From positions 1 through 64,000 of the forward strand of contig NZ_CP023692.1 of the NCBI RefSeq assembly GCF_008704935.1: DNA of 64,000 nt, given 5' to 3'. The DNA comes from Streptomyces vinaceus (GTDB lineage Bacteria > Actinomycetota > Actinomycetes > Streptomycetales > Streptomycetaceae). The notes below the pieces were generated by a model. That model made no database searches and was not told the origin of the DNA. It worked only from the letters and a program-made list of their open reading frames with translations. Of this stretch, positions 9,013 through 18,691 are shown in pieces; the stretch's first letter is position 1; each line of letters opens with the position of its first letter. A program made the position numbers and the translations under genes.

Positions 9013-9498
9013 TTCCTCCCATGCCTTGCAGTCGTTGCGGTTCCCGGCAAGCGGCCGGCCGACCACGACGACCAGTCGGGTGTCGGCGTCGATGACGACC
9101 TGGTGGTTGGTGGAGTACCTGTAGTTCTTCGACTGCGCGGCAATGGTGTGGTCCCGGGTGGGGACCAGGGTGCCGTCCACGATGAGCACGGTGTCCTTCG
9201 CGAACCGCTTGCGGGGTTGGAACGCGAGCATCGGCCCGAGGTGGTCGATGATCCGGTCTGCCGCAGACTTTGAGATTCCGAACAGCGGGGCGAGCTGCCG
9301 CATGGTGAGGTTCGTGCGCCAGTAAGCCGCGACCAGCAGGGCCCGGTTCTCCAGAGGGAGGCTCCACGGCCGGCCTTTGCGGACCGCGTCCGCACCCTGG
9401 CGCCGCAGCACCGTCACCAGCTTCCCGAAGGCACGGGGGCTGAGCCCGGTGAACGGGGTTATCCAGGACGGCTCCGACGCCGTGATCACACCAGCCAC
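9013..9498 (-). pseudogene. IS5-family transposase, N-terminal fragment (type B)
   Basis: About 162 codons with the family's helix-turn-helix-like NLTMRQLAPLFGISKS and first catalytic Asp in LIVDGTLVPTRD. It ends at KAWEES, before the second Asp, where DegT sequence begins. It is related to but clearly distinct from the complete type A transposase at 10015. The upstream sequence around 9486-9515 recurs at ~10870-10960, marking a second remnant of the same IS type. Confidence 0.75.
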
Positions 9499-9567
9499 AC
9501 CAAGATCATCCCGGGCCGATTAGGGTGCCTTCGTCGAGCGCGATCGGCATGGGGGATCATGCAGGGT

Positions 9568-9879
9568 ATGACTGCCGAACTGATCACCTGGCTGCACGAG
9601 CAGATCGACGCCGACCAAGTGGCAGCCGCAGACCAGCCACCCATGTCATGGCTTCCCGAAGAGCTGTCCCCCGACAACCCGCTTGCCGCGCTCTACTCAC
9701 CGGCCCGCACCATCGCCATGCGCCGTGACTTGCTCGCCGCCTGGCGCGATTCGGAACATGCCGGTACCCATGACCACGACAGCGTCGACTGGTCGCTGCG
9801 GGTCCTTGCAGCAACCGCCTACTCCGATCGCCAGGGATACCGCGAAGAGTGGGCCCCTGCCGACGACGAGCCGGCCTGA
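9568..9879 (+). CDS. DUF6221-like protein, ~103 aa
   Basis: The start is set at ATG 9568 because the protein then begins MTAELITWLHEQIDADQ, as in DUF6221 proteins. An upstream in-frame ATG at 9559 is possible. The middle matches the family pattern of a region ending in an Arg-rich helix (RTIAMRRDLLAAW), and the C-terminus has SLRVLAATAYSDRQGYREEW. Function unknown. These small proteins are common in Streptomyces accessory regions. Confidence 0.65.
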   Translation: MTAELITWLHEQIDADQVAAADQPPMSWLPEELSPDNPLAALYSPARTIAMRRDLLAAWRDSEHAGTHDHDSVDWSLRVLAATAYSDRQGYREEWAPADDEPA

Positions 9880-9954
9880 CACCGTCGACTCCGCCAGCTG
9901 GACCCGAGGGCTGGCCCAAGCCGGTCAGGCTTCGTTGAGACGGGTCACGCAGCA

Positions 9955-10861
9955 CAGTTACGGGACAGCCCTTAAAGGTGTTGCAGAAGGCTCAGTCCCG
10001 GGCATTTTCCCTGTATGGGTGGGGTGTTGCGGGCTGAGCCGGTGTGGGTGGAGACGTTCACGGGCTTGCGGATGGACCGGTTCGTGAAGCTGGTGAAGCT
10101 CGTGCGGGAGTGGGGCGGCAACGGGCCCGGTGGTGGCCGGCCGTGGTGCCTGCCGCTGACGGACCGGGTCCTGCTGGTGGCAGTGTACTACCGCACCAAC
10201 CTCACGATGCGGCAGCTCGCCCCGCTGTTCGGCGTCTCCGCAGCGACGGTCTGCCGGGTCATCCAGCGCCTGCGTCCGCTCCTGGCACTCGAGCCGGCCC
10301 CACGGCCGGTGACGGACACCGACCGGTTGTGGATCGTGGACGGCACCCTCGTCCCCGTCCGCGACCGGAAAGTGGGCGCCTCGTCGAGGAACTACCGGTT
10401 CTCGGCGAACGTGCAGGTCATCATCGATGCCGACACCCGTCTCGTCGTCGCCTCAGCCCGCCCGGCGCCGGGAAACAAGGCCGATGCCCACGTCTGGCGC
10501 GAGTCGGACCTGCCGGCCGCGGCGGCCGGGACGACGGTGATAGCGGACGGCGCCTATCTCGGCACCGGGCTGACCGTCCCGCACCGCAGAAGGGCCGGCC
10601 GCCCTCTCCTGCGCGGGCAGGAGGAGGACAACGCCGAGCACCGGCGGGTACGTGCCCGGGTCGAGCACACCTTCGCCCGGATGAAGAACTGGAAGATCCT
10701 CCGCGACTGCCGACAGAAAGGCGACGGCCTCCACCACGCCGTCCAGGCCGTCGCCACCATGCACAACATCGCCATCACCGGCTGAATCAGCAGGCCAGAC
10801 ACCACTCAGGCCTGGCCGAGACAGACTTCTGCAACACCCTTTAAGGCCTGTCCCGTAACTG
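9955..10861. mobile_element. IS5-family element, type A, nested between type B ends
   Basis: A ~907-bp unit bounded by 35-bp near-perfect inverted repeats. The outer part AGTTACGGGACAG looks like the terminus of IS type B, because the sequence just beyond the right side (10862-10960) is the 5' end of a type B transposase. The inner part AAGG(G)TGTTGCAGAAG is the probable terminus of type A. If type A duplicates TA, the empty site reads CCCTTAAGGCC between two facing type B ends. I infer that type A inserted into the junction of two type B remnants. Confidence 0.65.
10015..10785 (+). CDS. IS5-family transposase (type A), apparently complete
   Basis: 256 aa DDE transposase (DDE_Tnp_4-like). 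It has an N-terminal HTH-like region NLTMRQLAPLFGVSAATVCRV, first Asp in WIVDGTLVPVRD, second Asp in VIADGAYLGTG, and Glu in RVEHTFARMKNW. The length and all three catalytic acidic residues are intact, so it may be active. It is flanked on both sides by the inverted repeats of the surrounding mobile element. Confidence 0.85.
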   Translation: MGGVLRAEPVWVETFTGLRMDRFVKLVKLVREWGGNGPGGGRPWCLPLTDRVLLVAVYYRTNLTMRQLAPLFGVSAATVCRVIQRLRPLLALEPAPRPVTDTDRLWIVDGTLVPVRDRKVGASSRNYRFSANVQVIIDADTRLVVASARPAPGNKADAHVWRESDLPAAAAGTTVIADGAYLGTGLTVPHRRRAGRPLLRGQEEDNAEHRRVRARVEHTFARMKNWKILRDCRQKGDGLHHAVQAVATMHNIAITG

Positions 10862-10975
10862 CTGGTCACGGGTAAGATGATCTTGGTGCGGCTGGTGTGA
10901 TCGCGGCGTCTGAGCCGTCCCTTGGTAGCCCCGTTCACCGGGCTGAGCGCGCCACGCCGAAGGACCTGCTCCCGA
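10862..10975 (+). pseudogene. IS5 type B transposase 5' remnant
   Basis: The sequence ATGATCTTGGTG...GTGATC, followed by codons for IAASEPS and, after a shift, APFTGLS, parallels the start of the type B transposase on the other strand at 9440-9515 (ITASEPSWITPFTGLS). Only the first ~30 codons survive, out of frame. Confidence 0.6.
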
Positions 10976-11113
10976 CCACCGGCAACTACCCGATGGAGAT
11001 TGACCGGTACCGCTCCGATCCCGATGGTGCCCGTCCACCTTGGGGGAGGCCTCCGGGCGGTGACCGAGTGGCAGGTCGAGGCGGACCGCGTCCTTCCCGC
11101 GCCTGTCGCACGT

Positions 11114-11155
11114 CCGCCTGCTCCGACGCACCGTTCGGGGTGCCGGAGCAGGCGG
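11114..11155 (-). terminator. strong hairpin downstream of htpG
   Basis: A 12-bp perfect stem (CCGCCTGCTCCG with its complement) plus an inner GCACC/GGTGC stem, about 30 bases past the htpG stop. It is well placed as the htpG terminator. Confidence 0.65.
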
Positions 11156-11183
11156 GTTCCTCTGTGCCCGGTTGCTTCGGTGG

Positions 11184-13103
11184 CTACAGGGTGCGGGTCA
11201 GGTGGTCGGTGAGGAGCCGGGTGAAGCGGGCCGGGTCGGACAGGTCGCCTCCTTCGGCGAGCAGAGCGCTGCCGTAGATCAGCTCGGCGACCTCCGTCAA
11301 AGCGGGAGCCTCGGCGTCTGCGTGGTGTGCGGTACGAAGTGCGGTGATCAGGGGGTGTGTGGGGTTGAGTTCCAGGATCCGCTTGACGGTGGGCATCTGC
11401 TGGCCCATGGCCCGGTACATCTTTTCCAGGGTGGGGGTCACGTCGTGGGCGTCGCCGACGATGCATGCCGCCGAGGTGGTCAGGCGTGACGACAGGCGTA
11501 CCTGCTTGACGTGGTCGGACAAGGTGGTGGTCAGCCATGGCAGCAGGGCGGCGAAGTCCTGTTCGCGCTGGGCCTTGTCGGCGTCGGTCTCCTTGTCGCC
11601 GTCGGCGGACTCATCAAGGTCGACCTGGCCCTTGGCGATGGACTGCAGACGATGGCCGTCGAAGGCTGGGACCTGGTCAACCCATACCTCGTCGATGGGG
11701 TCGGTGAGGATGAGCACCTCGTAGCCCTTGGCGGCGAAGGCTTCCATGTGCGGGGAGTTCTCTACCATGGCACGGGTCTCGCCGGTCAGGTAGTAGATGG
11801 TGTCCTGGCCGTCCTTCATGCGCTCGACGTACTCGCGCAGCGTGGTGGTCTTCTCCGGGTCGTGGGTGGAAGCGGCGGACACCAGCTCCAGCAGCAGCTC
11901 GGTGTTGTCCCTGTCCTCGAGCAGACCCTCCTTCAGTGCCCGGCCGAACTGGGCCCAGACCCTCGTGTAGCGCTCGGCGTCCTTGGCCTGCATGTCCTTG
12001 AGTGCGCCGAGGACCTTCTTGATCAGGCGCCGGCGTACGCCCTGGATCTGGCGGTCGTGCTGGAGGAGCTCGCGGGAAACATTGAGCGACAGGTCGTGGG
12101 CGTCCACGACACCCTTCACGAAGCGCAGGTAGTTGGGCATGAGCGCTTCGCAGTCGTCCATGATGAACACCCGCTTGACATAAAGCTGCACGCCCGACTT
12201 GGACTCGCGCGAGTACAGGTCGAAGGGGGCCTGTGAAGGAACGAACAGCAGCGCCTCGTATTCGAAGGTGCCTTCGGCGCGCATGTGGATCGTCTCGGCC
12301 GGGGGCAGCCAGTCGTGGCTGATCTGCTGGTAGAACTCGTTGTATTCGTCCTCGGTCACCTCGCTGCGGGGCCGGGCCCACAGCGCCTTCATCGAGTTGA
12401 GCGTGTCGAGGTCGGAGGTGGCTTCCCCGTCGGCATCGGTCCGGTCGGTGGCCATGCGGATCGGCCAGCGGATGAAGTCCGAGTAGCGCTTGACGATCTG
12501 TCGGATCTTCGATTCGGAAAGGTAGTCGGCGAGTCCGTCCTCACTGTCGGCCGGCTTGAGGTGCAGGGTGACCGAGGTGCCGACGGGGAGGCCGTCGGCG
12601 GCCTGGATGGTGTAGGAGCCCTCGCCGTCGGACTCCCACTGGGTACCGGAGTCTGTACCCGCCCGCCGGGTGCGCACGGTGACCTTGTCGGCGACCATGA
12701 ACGCCGAGTAGAAGCCGACGCCGAACTGCCCGATCAAACTCTCCGTGGTTGCGGCGTCCTTGGACTCCTTGATCTTTTCCAGGAGGCTGGCTGTGCCGGA
12801 CTTGGCGATCGTGCCGATCAGCTCAACGAGATCGTCGCGGGTCATGCCGATGCCGTTGTCGCGGATGGTCAAGGTGCGGGCGTCCTTGTCGACCTCCAGC
12901 GAGATGTGGAGGTCAGCGGAGCCGTACTCGGTGAGACCGGTATCGGTCAGTGATGCCAGCCTCAGCTTGTCCAGGGCGTCGGAGGCGTTCGAGATCAGCT
13001 CGCGCAGGAAGATGTCCTTGTTCGAGTAGATCGAGTGGATCACCAGCCGGAGCAACTGGCGTGTCTCGGCCTGGAATTCCAGCGTCTCAACGCTGCTGGG
13101 CAT
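11184..13103 (-). CDS. htpG: Hsp90 chaperone HtpG
   Basis: 639 aa, full length. The start ATG at 13103 follows AAAGGA with good spacing and gives MPSSVETLEFQAETRQLL. N-terminal GHKL ATPase motifs are intact: FLRELISNASDALDKLR, IRDNGIGMTRDDLVE, GQFGVGFYSAFMVAD and GTSVTLHLK. A middle domain (RVFIMDDCEALMPNYLRFVKGVVDAHDLSLNVSRE) and a C-terminal dimerisation domain follow. It is an ATP-dependent cytosolic chaperone for stressed or immature client proteins. It lies ~115 bp downstream of a RheA-like heat-shock regulator in the same orientation, with two RheA-type operators upstream of that gene, so heat-shock derepression by a RheA-like repressor is likely. Confidence 0.95.
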   Translation of the reverse strand: MPSSVETLEFQAETRQLLRLVIHSIYSNKDIFLRELISNASDALDKLRLASLTDTGLTEYGSADLHISLEVDKDARTLTIRDNGIGMTRDDLVELIGTIAKSGTASLLEKIKESKDAATTESLIGQFGVGFYSAFMVADKVTVRTRRAGTDSGTQWESDGEGSYTIQAADGLPVGTSVTLHLKPADSEDGLADYLSESKIRQIVKRYSDFIRWPIRMATDRTDADGEATSDLDTLNSMKALWARPRSEVTEDEYNEFYQQISHDWLPPAETIHMRAEGTFEYEALLFVPSQAPFDLYSRESKSGVQLYVKRVFIMDDCEALMPNYLRFVKGVVDAHDLSLNVSRELLQHDRQIQGVRRRLIKKVLGALKDMQAKDAERYTRVWAQFGRALKEGLLEDRDNTELLLELVSAASTHDPEKTTTLREYVERMKDGQDTIYYLTGETRAMVENSPHMEAFAAKGYEVLILTDPIDEVWVDQVPAFDGHRLQSIAKGQVDLDESADGDKETDADKAQREQDFAALLPWLTTTLSDHVKQVRLSSRLTTSAACIVGDAHDVTPTLEKMYRAMGQQMPTVKRILELNPTHPLITALRTAHHADAEAPALTEVAELIYGSALLAEGGDLSDPARFTRLLTDHLTRTL

Positions 13104-13217
13104 GCTGGGTCCTTTCAATGGAAGGTCGGATACGGATGGGATTCGGGCACGTGAGCCGGCGTGTGCGTGACGCGCCAGCGGGGCACCGCGTACGGATGAT
13201 GGCTTTGGGTGTGCGGG

Positions 13218-13861
13218 TCAGTCTTCGTCAGAGGCTGTCGTCGTGCGGTGGGCTTGGAGGGCGTCCAGGGAATCGACGAGACCGGTGTGGCGGGCGTCGA
13301 GGTGGGGACGCATGTCGGCCAAGGGCGAGATGAGCTCGGCGGCGTCCCCGGCGCCGAGAGCGGCGTGCAGGGCGGCCTGTGCCGCGCGCGCTTCGGGCGT
13401 GAGGTGGGCGAGCGCGGTGATCTGTCCGGCGAGGCGACGCAGGTCGGCTGCGTTGGCGCGGGCCCAGGTGGCGGCGGTGCGGTCGGCGGCACGGCGTTGG
13501 CGGGTGACCTGCACACGCTGCTCTCCGGTGGTGCCGGCGGGGCCGGGCCGACCGCGCAGGTAACGGCGTTCAGCTGCTTGGCGGCTGGCGACACCGAGGG
13601 GGTGGCAAGGTCGGCCCAGCTGGCGCCCGCATCGCGGGCGGTTTCGATCAGACCGGTCTCCCAGCCGGCGAGTTGCTCGCGCACCTGCCGTAGCAGCATC
13701 AGGGAGGCCAAGGCCTGCTCGGGGCCAGGCCCGACGGCGTCGGAGGTCTCGTTCTGGGCGCCGCGCAACGCGTCGTCCATGGCCACCAGGGCTGCCGCGG
13801 CAGCCATGAAGGACGAAGGACTGTGGGTACTGGTCGCGGGCGGCTGGTGGGCTGCAGTCAC
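13218..13861 (-). pseudogene. RheA-like HSP18 transcriptional regulator, one-base frameshift
   Basis: Reading across one frameshift gives a ~215-aa protein of the type annotated in Streptomyces as HSP18 transcriptional regulator. The first frame has MAAAAALVAMDDALRGAQNE, LRQVREQLAGWETGLIETAR and DAGASWADLATP, an HTH-like region. The second frame has GVASRQAAERRYLR and the helical C-terminus ADLRRLAGQITAL. The break is a missing C in the C run at about 13600, which restores the expected sequence if added back, so an assembly error is plausible. The start is GTG at 13861 after AGGAGG. RheA in S. albus represses hsp18 below heat-shock temperature. Confidence 0.75.
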
Positions 13862-13877
13862 GGGCACCTCCTAAGGC

Positions 13878-13920
13878 GTCATCTACTCGATGACTCCATA
13901 TTTGTCATCCACTGGACGAC
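13878..13920 (-). promoter_or_regulatory. two RheA-type operators
   Basis: GTCATC-N5-GATGAC at 13878-13894 is a perfect inverted repeat. A second, 14/17-identical copy lies at 13904-13920. The published RheA operator in S. albus is TGTCATC-N5-GATGACA, so these probably bind the adjacent RheA-like product and control it together with htpG. The first copy ends 17 bases upstream of the regulator's start codon. Confidence 0.7.
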
Positions 13921-14050
13921 ATGCTACAACAGGGCCTGCGCGGTGCATTGGCAGGAACCGCTCGAACCTGTTGGAGGCAATTCACGCTGTTGATGCGCAC
14001 CGCCCCCTTCAGTGACCTCGACCGGATGGCGCGGCAACTGACGGGCCCGG

Positions 14051-14315
14051 GTAGCGGATCACCAACGGCTGCACCCGGCCCCTGACCCTCACCCCCGGCA
14101 CCGCCGTGGGCAACCCCGTCACCGCCCAGGCGTTCGACCCCGCCAACGCCTACCGGAAATGGACCATCGCTCAAACCAACGGCACCCTGAAGCTGACCAA
14201 CCCGCAGACCGGACTCGTCGTCGACATCAACGGCAAGACCATCTCCGCGGGCACAGCGGTGACCACCGTGTGGTCAGGCAACGCGAACTCCCAATCCTGG
14301 GCCGCACTCCCCTAA
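14051..14315 (+). pseudogene. ricin-type lectin tail, copy 2 (fragment)
   Basis: Codons from RITNGCTRPLTLTPGTAVGN to the terminal SQSWAALP match the last ~88 residues of the secreted protease at 3427-4980, at high nucleotide identity near the 3' end. There is no signal peptide, catalytic domain or proper start. It ends with TAA and is followed by the same type of terminator hairpin. It is a duplicated 3' gene end. Confidence 0.8.
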
Positions 14316-14650
14316 CCCGCTCCACACCTACTGCCCCGTTCACCACCTGCCGGGGCACCACGCAACCGCGCCCCCCAGGGGCCCGCCTCCCTGCGACACA
14401 GCACGAAGCCGGACGCTGCTCCACCAGCTCATCGCGGGCCCCCAAGGGCAGGGGCCCCTGGAGTACCTCAACAGCCATCGTCGAGGCGGCCGACGCGCTG
14501 ACCCGTCTGGTCGTTTCGTTTTGATATCCGCATGAGCTGAATCCGACCGCGAGGATCCCTGTCCTTCCCGGAAGCTGCCGTGCCCTGGACGCGAGCCAGG
14601 CGTTGATCGTGGTGTTCTGTCACGCCTGTCTCCGGACTCTGAGTTCCGGC
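14316..14650 (+). other. intergenic, duplicated terminator only
   Basis: The first ~60 bp resemble the sequence downstream of the protease at 4981-5040, including the TGCCCCG/CGGGGCA hairpin at 14332-14357. The rest holds no gene that I can support and should contain the promoter of the downstream serine protease. Confidence 0.5.
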
Positions 14651-15802
14651 ATGCCCCCGGGAGATGTTTTGCGATCGTCTGTTCCACTGCGACGGGCTTC
14701 CACCCTGGTCGCTACGGCTGTTGCCCTGCTGGGCGCTACGGCCCTGGTCCCGCACAGGTCGGATGCCCCAGAGGCCGGGGCAACTCGCACCATGAGCGCG
14801 GCCGCGGCCGGACAGCTCGCCGACTTCCTGATTCCACAGCTGGAGGGTGCACAGGCCGGCTCGTACTACGACGCTGCGGCACGGAAGCTGATCGTCAACG
14901 TCACGACCCCGACCGCGGCGGACACGGTCCGTGAGGCCGGTGCCGAGCCCCGGACCGTCCGCTTCGCGGCTGCACAGCTGGACGCCACCAAGGCGGCCCT
15001 GGACTCCAGCGCCCTGATCCCGGGGACGGCCTGGGGCATGGACCCGGTAGCCAACCGGGTCGTCGTCACCGCCGACCCCACGGTCACCGACGCGCGGCTG
15101 GAGATGCTCCACAAGGTCTTGAAGCCCTTCGGTGAGACGGTCGAGCTGCAGCGGACCGATCAGGAGTTACGGGCGTACTCCTCGGCCGGTGATGCGGTCT
15201 ACGCCTCCGCGAAGTCCAGCTTCCGGGGGCGCTGCTCGCTCGGCTTCAACGTGAAGCGGGAAGGCAAGCCTGACGCCTTCCTCACGGCTGGGCACTGCGG
15301 CAACCCGATCAAGAGCTGGGCGGAGGCGGAGGGCGGCGCAGAGATCGCGCTCGTCCCCGAGAACGGGTCGAAGTTCCCCGGCGACGACTACGCGATCGCC
15401 GTGTACACCGACGCCTCCGTCGCCCGCCCGAGCCAGGTGCGGCGCTACGTCCTGCCCTCGCTGCCCGTCACCGGTGCCCGGGACGCGACCACCGCCGACA
15501 AAGTCAGCCGCAGCGGCGCCTCCACGGGGCTGCACGGCATTGACGCGGGCGAGCCCGGCGACGTCCAGGCCCTCAACCAGACGGTGAACTACGCAGAGGG
15601 ACGGGTCACAGGTCTGACGAGGACCAACGTGTGCGCCGAGCCCAGTGAGAGCGGCAGCCCCTTCTGGATCACCAACGAGGACGGAACCGCCACCGCGGTG
15701 GGCATCTCCTCGGGCGGCTCCGGCGACTGCACCCACGGCGGTACCACCTTCTTCCAGCCGATCATGGAGGCCCTGCACGCCTTCGGCGCGACCATCCCCT
15801 AG
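14651..15802 (+). CDS. secreted streptogrisin-like serine protease (S1E)
   Basis: About 383 aa. A basic, hydrophobic N-terminus (PLRRASTLVATAVALLGATALV) is a signal peptide. The start is uncertain: ATG 14651 is used here, and TTG 14669, with GGGAG upstream, fits better by ribosome binding site. A propeptide of the alpha-lytic-protease type covers roughly residues 50-185. The chymotrypsin-fold catalytic domain has His in TAGHCG, Asp in GDDYAIAVY and Ser in SESGSPFW. The residue before the catalytic Ser is Glu and the following Gly-Pro pattern is GSP, differing from the usual GDSGG, so specificity or activity may be unusual. It is probably a self-processed extracellular protease. Confidence 0.85.
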   Translation: MPPGDVLRSSVPLRRASTLVATAVALLGATALVPHRSDAPEAGATRTMSAAAAGQLADFLIPQLEGAQAGSYYDAAARKLIVNVTTPTAADTVREAGAEPRTVRFAAAQLDATKAALDSSALIPGTAWGMDPVANRVVVTADPTVTDARLEMLHKVLKPFGETVELQRTDQELRAYSSAGDAVYASAKSSFRGRCSLGFNVKREGKPDAFLTAGHCGNPIKSWAEAEGGAEIALVPENGSKFPGDDYAIAVYTDASVARPSQVRRYVLPSLPVTGARDATTADKVSRSGASTGLHGIDAGEPGDVQALNQTVNYAEGRVTGLTRTNVCAEPSESGSPFWITNEDGTATAVGISSGGSGDCTHGGTTFFQPIMEALHAFGATIP

Positions 15803-15820
15803 CGCAGCGTGTCGGCGCTG

Positions 15821-16306
15821 TCAGGTGCGGGAGCGGCCGGGCTTTCGGCCCTGGATCGCCCATGCGCGGGCAGTGAGCGCGATCGACCCATCCGGCCGCG
15901 TCGGCACGGTATCGCGGAGCCTGTCACGCAACCGGTCCCGGGTGGGCTCGGTGAGGCCGGCGACGTAGCCGGGGGCGGGGCCCTGCCCGGCCGTGAACGG
16001 CTCCCACAGATCCGCGAAGCCGGAGCCCACACGTACGCCGCGACCAGCCCGCCCGGCCGCACGACGCGCGATGCCTCGGCCACCGCCGCTCCCGGCGCGG
16101 GAAGGAAGTTGAGCACCAGTCCGCTGACAGCCACGTCGCACCCCGCCTCGCGTACCGGCAGCGCCAGCCCGTCGGCCACGACGAAGCACGCCGGCGCGGG
16201 AGCGGCGGCGCGCCACGAACTCCTCCGCGACCAGACGGCTCCACCGGCCCGTGTACCACTCGTAGGCATCCCCAGCCGCCCAGACATCGAACCGCTGCTC
16301 CTTCAT
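15821..16306 (-). pseudogene. SAM methyltransferase, decayed second copy
   Basis: It begins KEQRFDVWAAGDAYEWY and ends SIALTARAWAIQGRKPG exactly like the intact methyltransferase at 31926-32738, but two internal blocks are missing. The first runs from after VAEEFVA to the APAPACFVVADG strand and removes the glycine-rich SAM motif. The second runs from YVW to the C-terminal helix. The first ~200 bp at the 3' end are nearly identical between copies, showing a recent duplication followed by deletions. Confidence 0.85.
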
Positions 16307-16730
16307 GCCACCACAATCACCGACCGGCCCCGGCAGAAGCCACAGACGCGCGGATACCCGCCCCACGCGCCGCCCGCCTACCGGCCGGCCCGGTGGAACG
16401 TGTCAGGTGCCGGCAAAGGTGTCACATGAAATGCGACTGCGGGACTCCAGGGCGGCCGACCGCTGGACCTGGCTCGTCCCGCGTAGTCGAGCTGTCGTTC
16501 GAGGCGGGCCGACAGGCGGCCACCGACCACCGTCGCCCGCAGGGCGACCCGTTCGGGCACCGGAGGCCCTTCTCATCGCGGGCCCGTGGCCTGCTCGTTC
16601 GGCGGCTACTGTGGGCCGAACCGGACCGGACGCCCGTTCGGACCGGTGGCCGAGGCCCCCGCGCGCGTGACCGGCGCGGGTGCCGCCAGGAGCGGAGCAC
16701 CGGTGTCCCGACACCCCCTGAAGGACCGAC
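16307..16730. other. intergenic, no supported gene
   Basis: No open frame here has a believable protein. It holds the divergent upstream regions of the methyltransferase remnant and the secreted DNRLRE protein. GAAGGA at about 16720 is the likely ribosome binding site for ATG 16731. Confidence 0.45.
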
Positions 16731-18642
16731 ATGCGAAACGCTGGGGACGGAGGACCCTGGGTCTGTCGAGCGGCCTGGCGCTGGCGATGTCGCTGCTACT
16801 GGCCCAAGGCCCCGCGCCGGACCCGGGTACCGCGCGGGCGGAGTCCGCGCCGGCGCGGTCCCTGCGGGCGGCGCCCGCGGCGGCGACCGCCGACACCGGC
16901 GCGGTCTCGCCGTTCGCGCAGAGCGGCCCCCGCAACCTGATCAAGCGCCTCCAGGACACGTACATCAGCAGCACCGACGACGCCGACCACTCGCAGGGGC
17001 ACCTGCTGCACGTCGGCACGCCGGACGCGGGCGCGACGAAGTACCGCAGCTTCCTGCAGTTCGACGTCTCGCGGCTGACAGGCGCGAACATCAACCGGGC
17101 GTACCTGCGGATGTACAACTCCTTCGTGGCGGCCCCGGACTGCGGACAGAACTCCTGGTACGGCGTGTACCGGGTGACCGAGCCGTGGAACCAGTCCACG
17201 ATCACCTGGGCGAACCAGCCCGCCGTCGGCGAGGGCATCGGCTCCTGGTTCGGCGTCGGGCACCCGAACGTCGCCGACTGTGAGGACCAGCCCGACAGGT
17301 ACCTGCCGGACGAATCCAAGGGCATCGTCCGCGTCGACGTCACCGACATGGTGAAGGGCTGGACCCGGGCGGGCACGACCACGCCCAACTACGGCATCCG
17401 GCTGAGCGGGCGCGAGGGCGCGCCGGACGCGGCGACCGGTGTCACCGGCTACCACGACTTCTGCTCCATGCACCCGACGGGCGCCACGCAGGACCGCGCT
17501 TGCACCAAGTCGTACTTCACGCCGACGCTGGAGGTCGAGTTCAACGCCGGCTCGACGCCGCTGATCACGGGCAACGAGTACGGTCCGCCGTACGCGGGCG
17601 GCTACCCGCCGCCGAGGAGACCCTGGAGTTCCTGGACTCCGCGAACCCCTCGGTGTGGGAGGCGTCCAAGCCGTACCAGCGCTGGCTGCCGGACGCGTAC
17701 CACTCCGTGGAGGACGTGACGCTGAAGGGCGCCAACTGGAAGGGCGGCACCTCGCACAAGCTGCGCCCCGGCGGGTCGTACGGCAGCGGGAAGGTGCTGG
17801 TCACCGGCGACGGCGGCAGCGGCTTCATCGGCGTCGTCCCCTATCCGGCCCTGTCCGGCTACCACTGGGCGATCAACGTCAAGGGGGCCAATGAGCCCGG
17901 CGACCTGCATGGCGTGGACCTGCTGCCCGACGGCAGCGTCGTCGCCGCCTTCGCGGGCGCGGACGGGGTGCCGGGCAAGGTCGAGCTGTACACCAAGGAG
18001 CAGGGCCAGCCGGGCGACTGGAGCGGCACGCCGGTGCAGACGATCCCGCTGAACAGCGCGCACGAGGTCGTCGCCGACGCGAACGGCAGGGACGTGTGGG
18101 TGCTCGGTGGTCTGGAGCTGCGCAAGCTTACGTACGACCCGGCCACCAAGCGCTTCGCGAACACGACCGGCACCTCGTACCCGCTGCCGAAGAACCCGAA
18201 GGGCGAGGGCGCCTGGGGTCACGACCTGACCCCGGTGTACGGGAACCCCGACCGCTTCTGGGTGGGCGCGAACGCGGGCGTCGTCCAGTTCTCCAAGAGC
18301 GGCGCCGCCGACTGCCACAGCGACACGTACGCCAAGTGGCCGACACTGGCGGCGGTACAGGAGATTCCGAACGGCGCCAACCGCTGGTGCACGGACTACG
18401 GCAACGGCCTCGCCAACTCGCGGATCATGCTGAACAGCGTGGGCAGCGACCCGGTGTCCCAGCGGGTGGCGACGACCTGCTCGAAGGATTGCGGTCTGGC
18501 CAACATCGGCTCGGATGGCAAGCCCACGTACACCACGAGCTGGATCGAGATCGCCGGCCGGACCGCAGGCAAGGAGCAGTACCGGTGGAGCGAGAACAGC
18601 AAGCACTACAAGGTGACATGGGCGGTCGCCGCCTATAACTGA
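16731..18642 (+). pseudogene. secreted DNRLRE/propeller (DUF6528-like) protein, two frameshifts
   Basis: The likely start is ATG 16731 after GAAGGA. A one-base loss near 16741 then puts the signal peptide (RRTLGLSSGLALAMSLLLAQG) in the next frame. The part up to ~17600 is a DNRLRE beta-sandwich (NLIKRLQDTYISST, FLQFDVSRL, WYGVYRVTEPWNQSTITWAN, RVDVTDMVKGW). A second one-base loss at about 17607 (in CCGCCG) leads into a propeller-like region with LEFLDSANPSVWEASKPYQR, HGVDLLPDGSVVAAFAGADG, DANGRDVWVLGG and GHDLTPVYGNPDRFWVGANA, resembling DUF6528 proteins. Adding one base at each site gives a continuous ~637-aa exported protein. Both shifts could be sequencing errors. Role unknown, perhaps carbohydrate binding. 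Confidence 0.7.
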
Positions 18643-18691
18643 TCGTTTCAGAACGGGATTCGTAGACGGTGGAGGCGTACGTGGGGACTGG

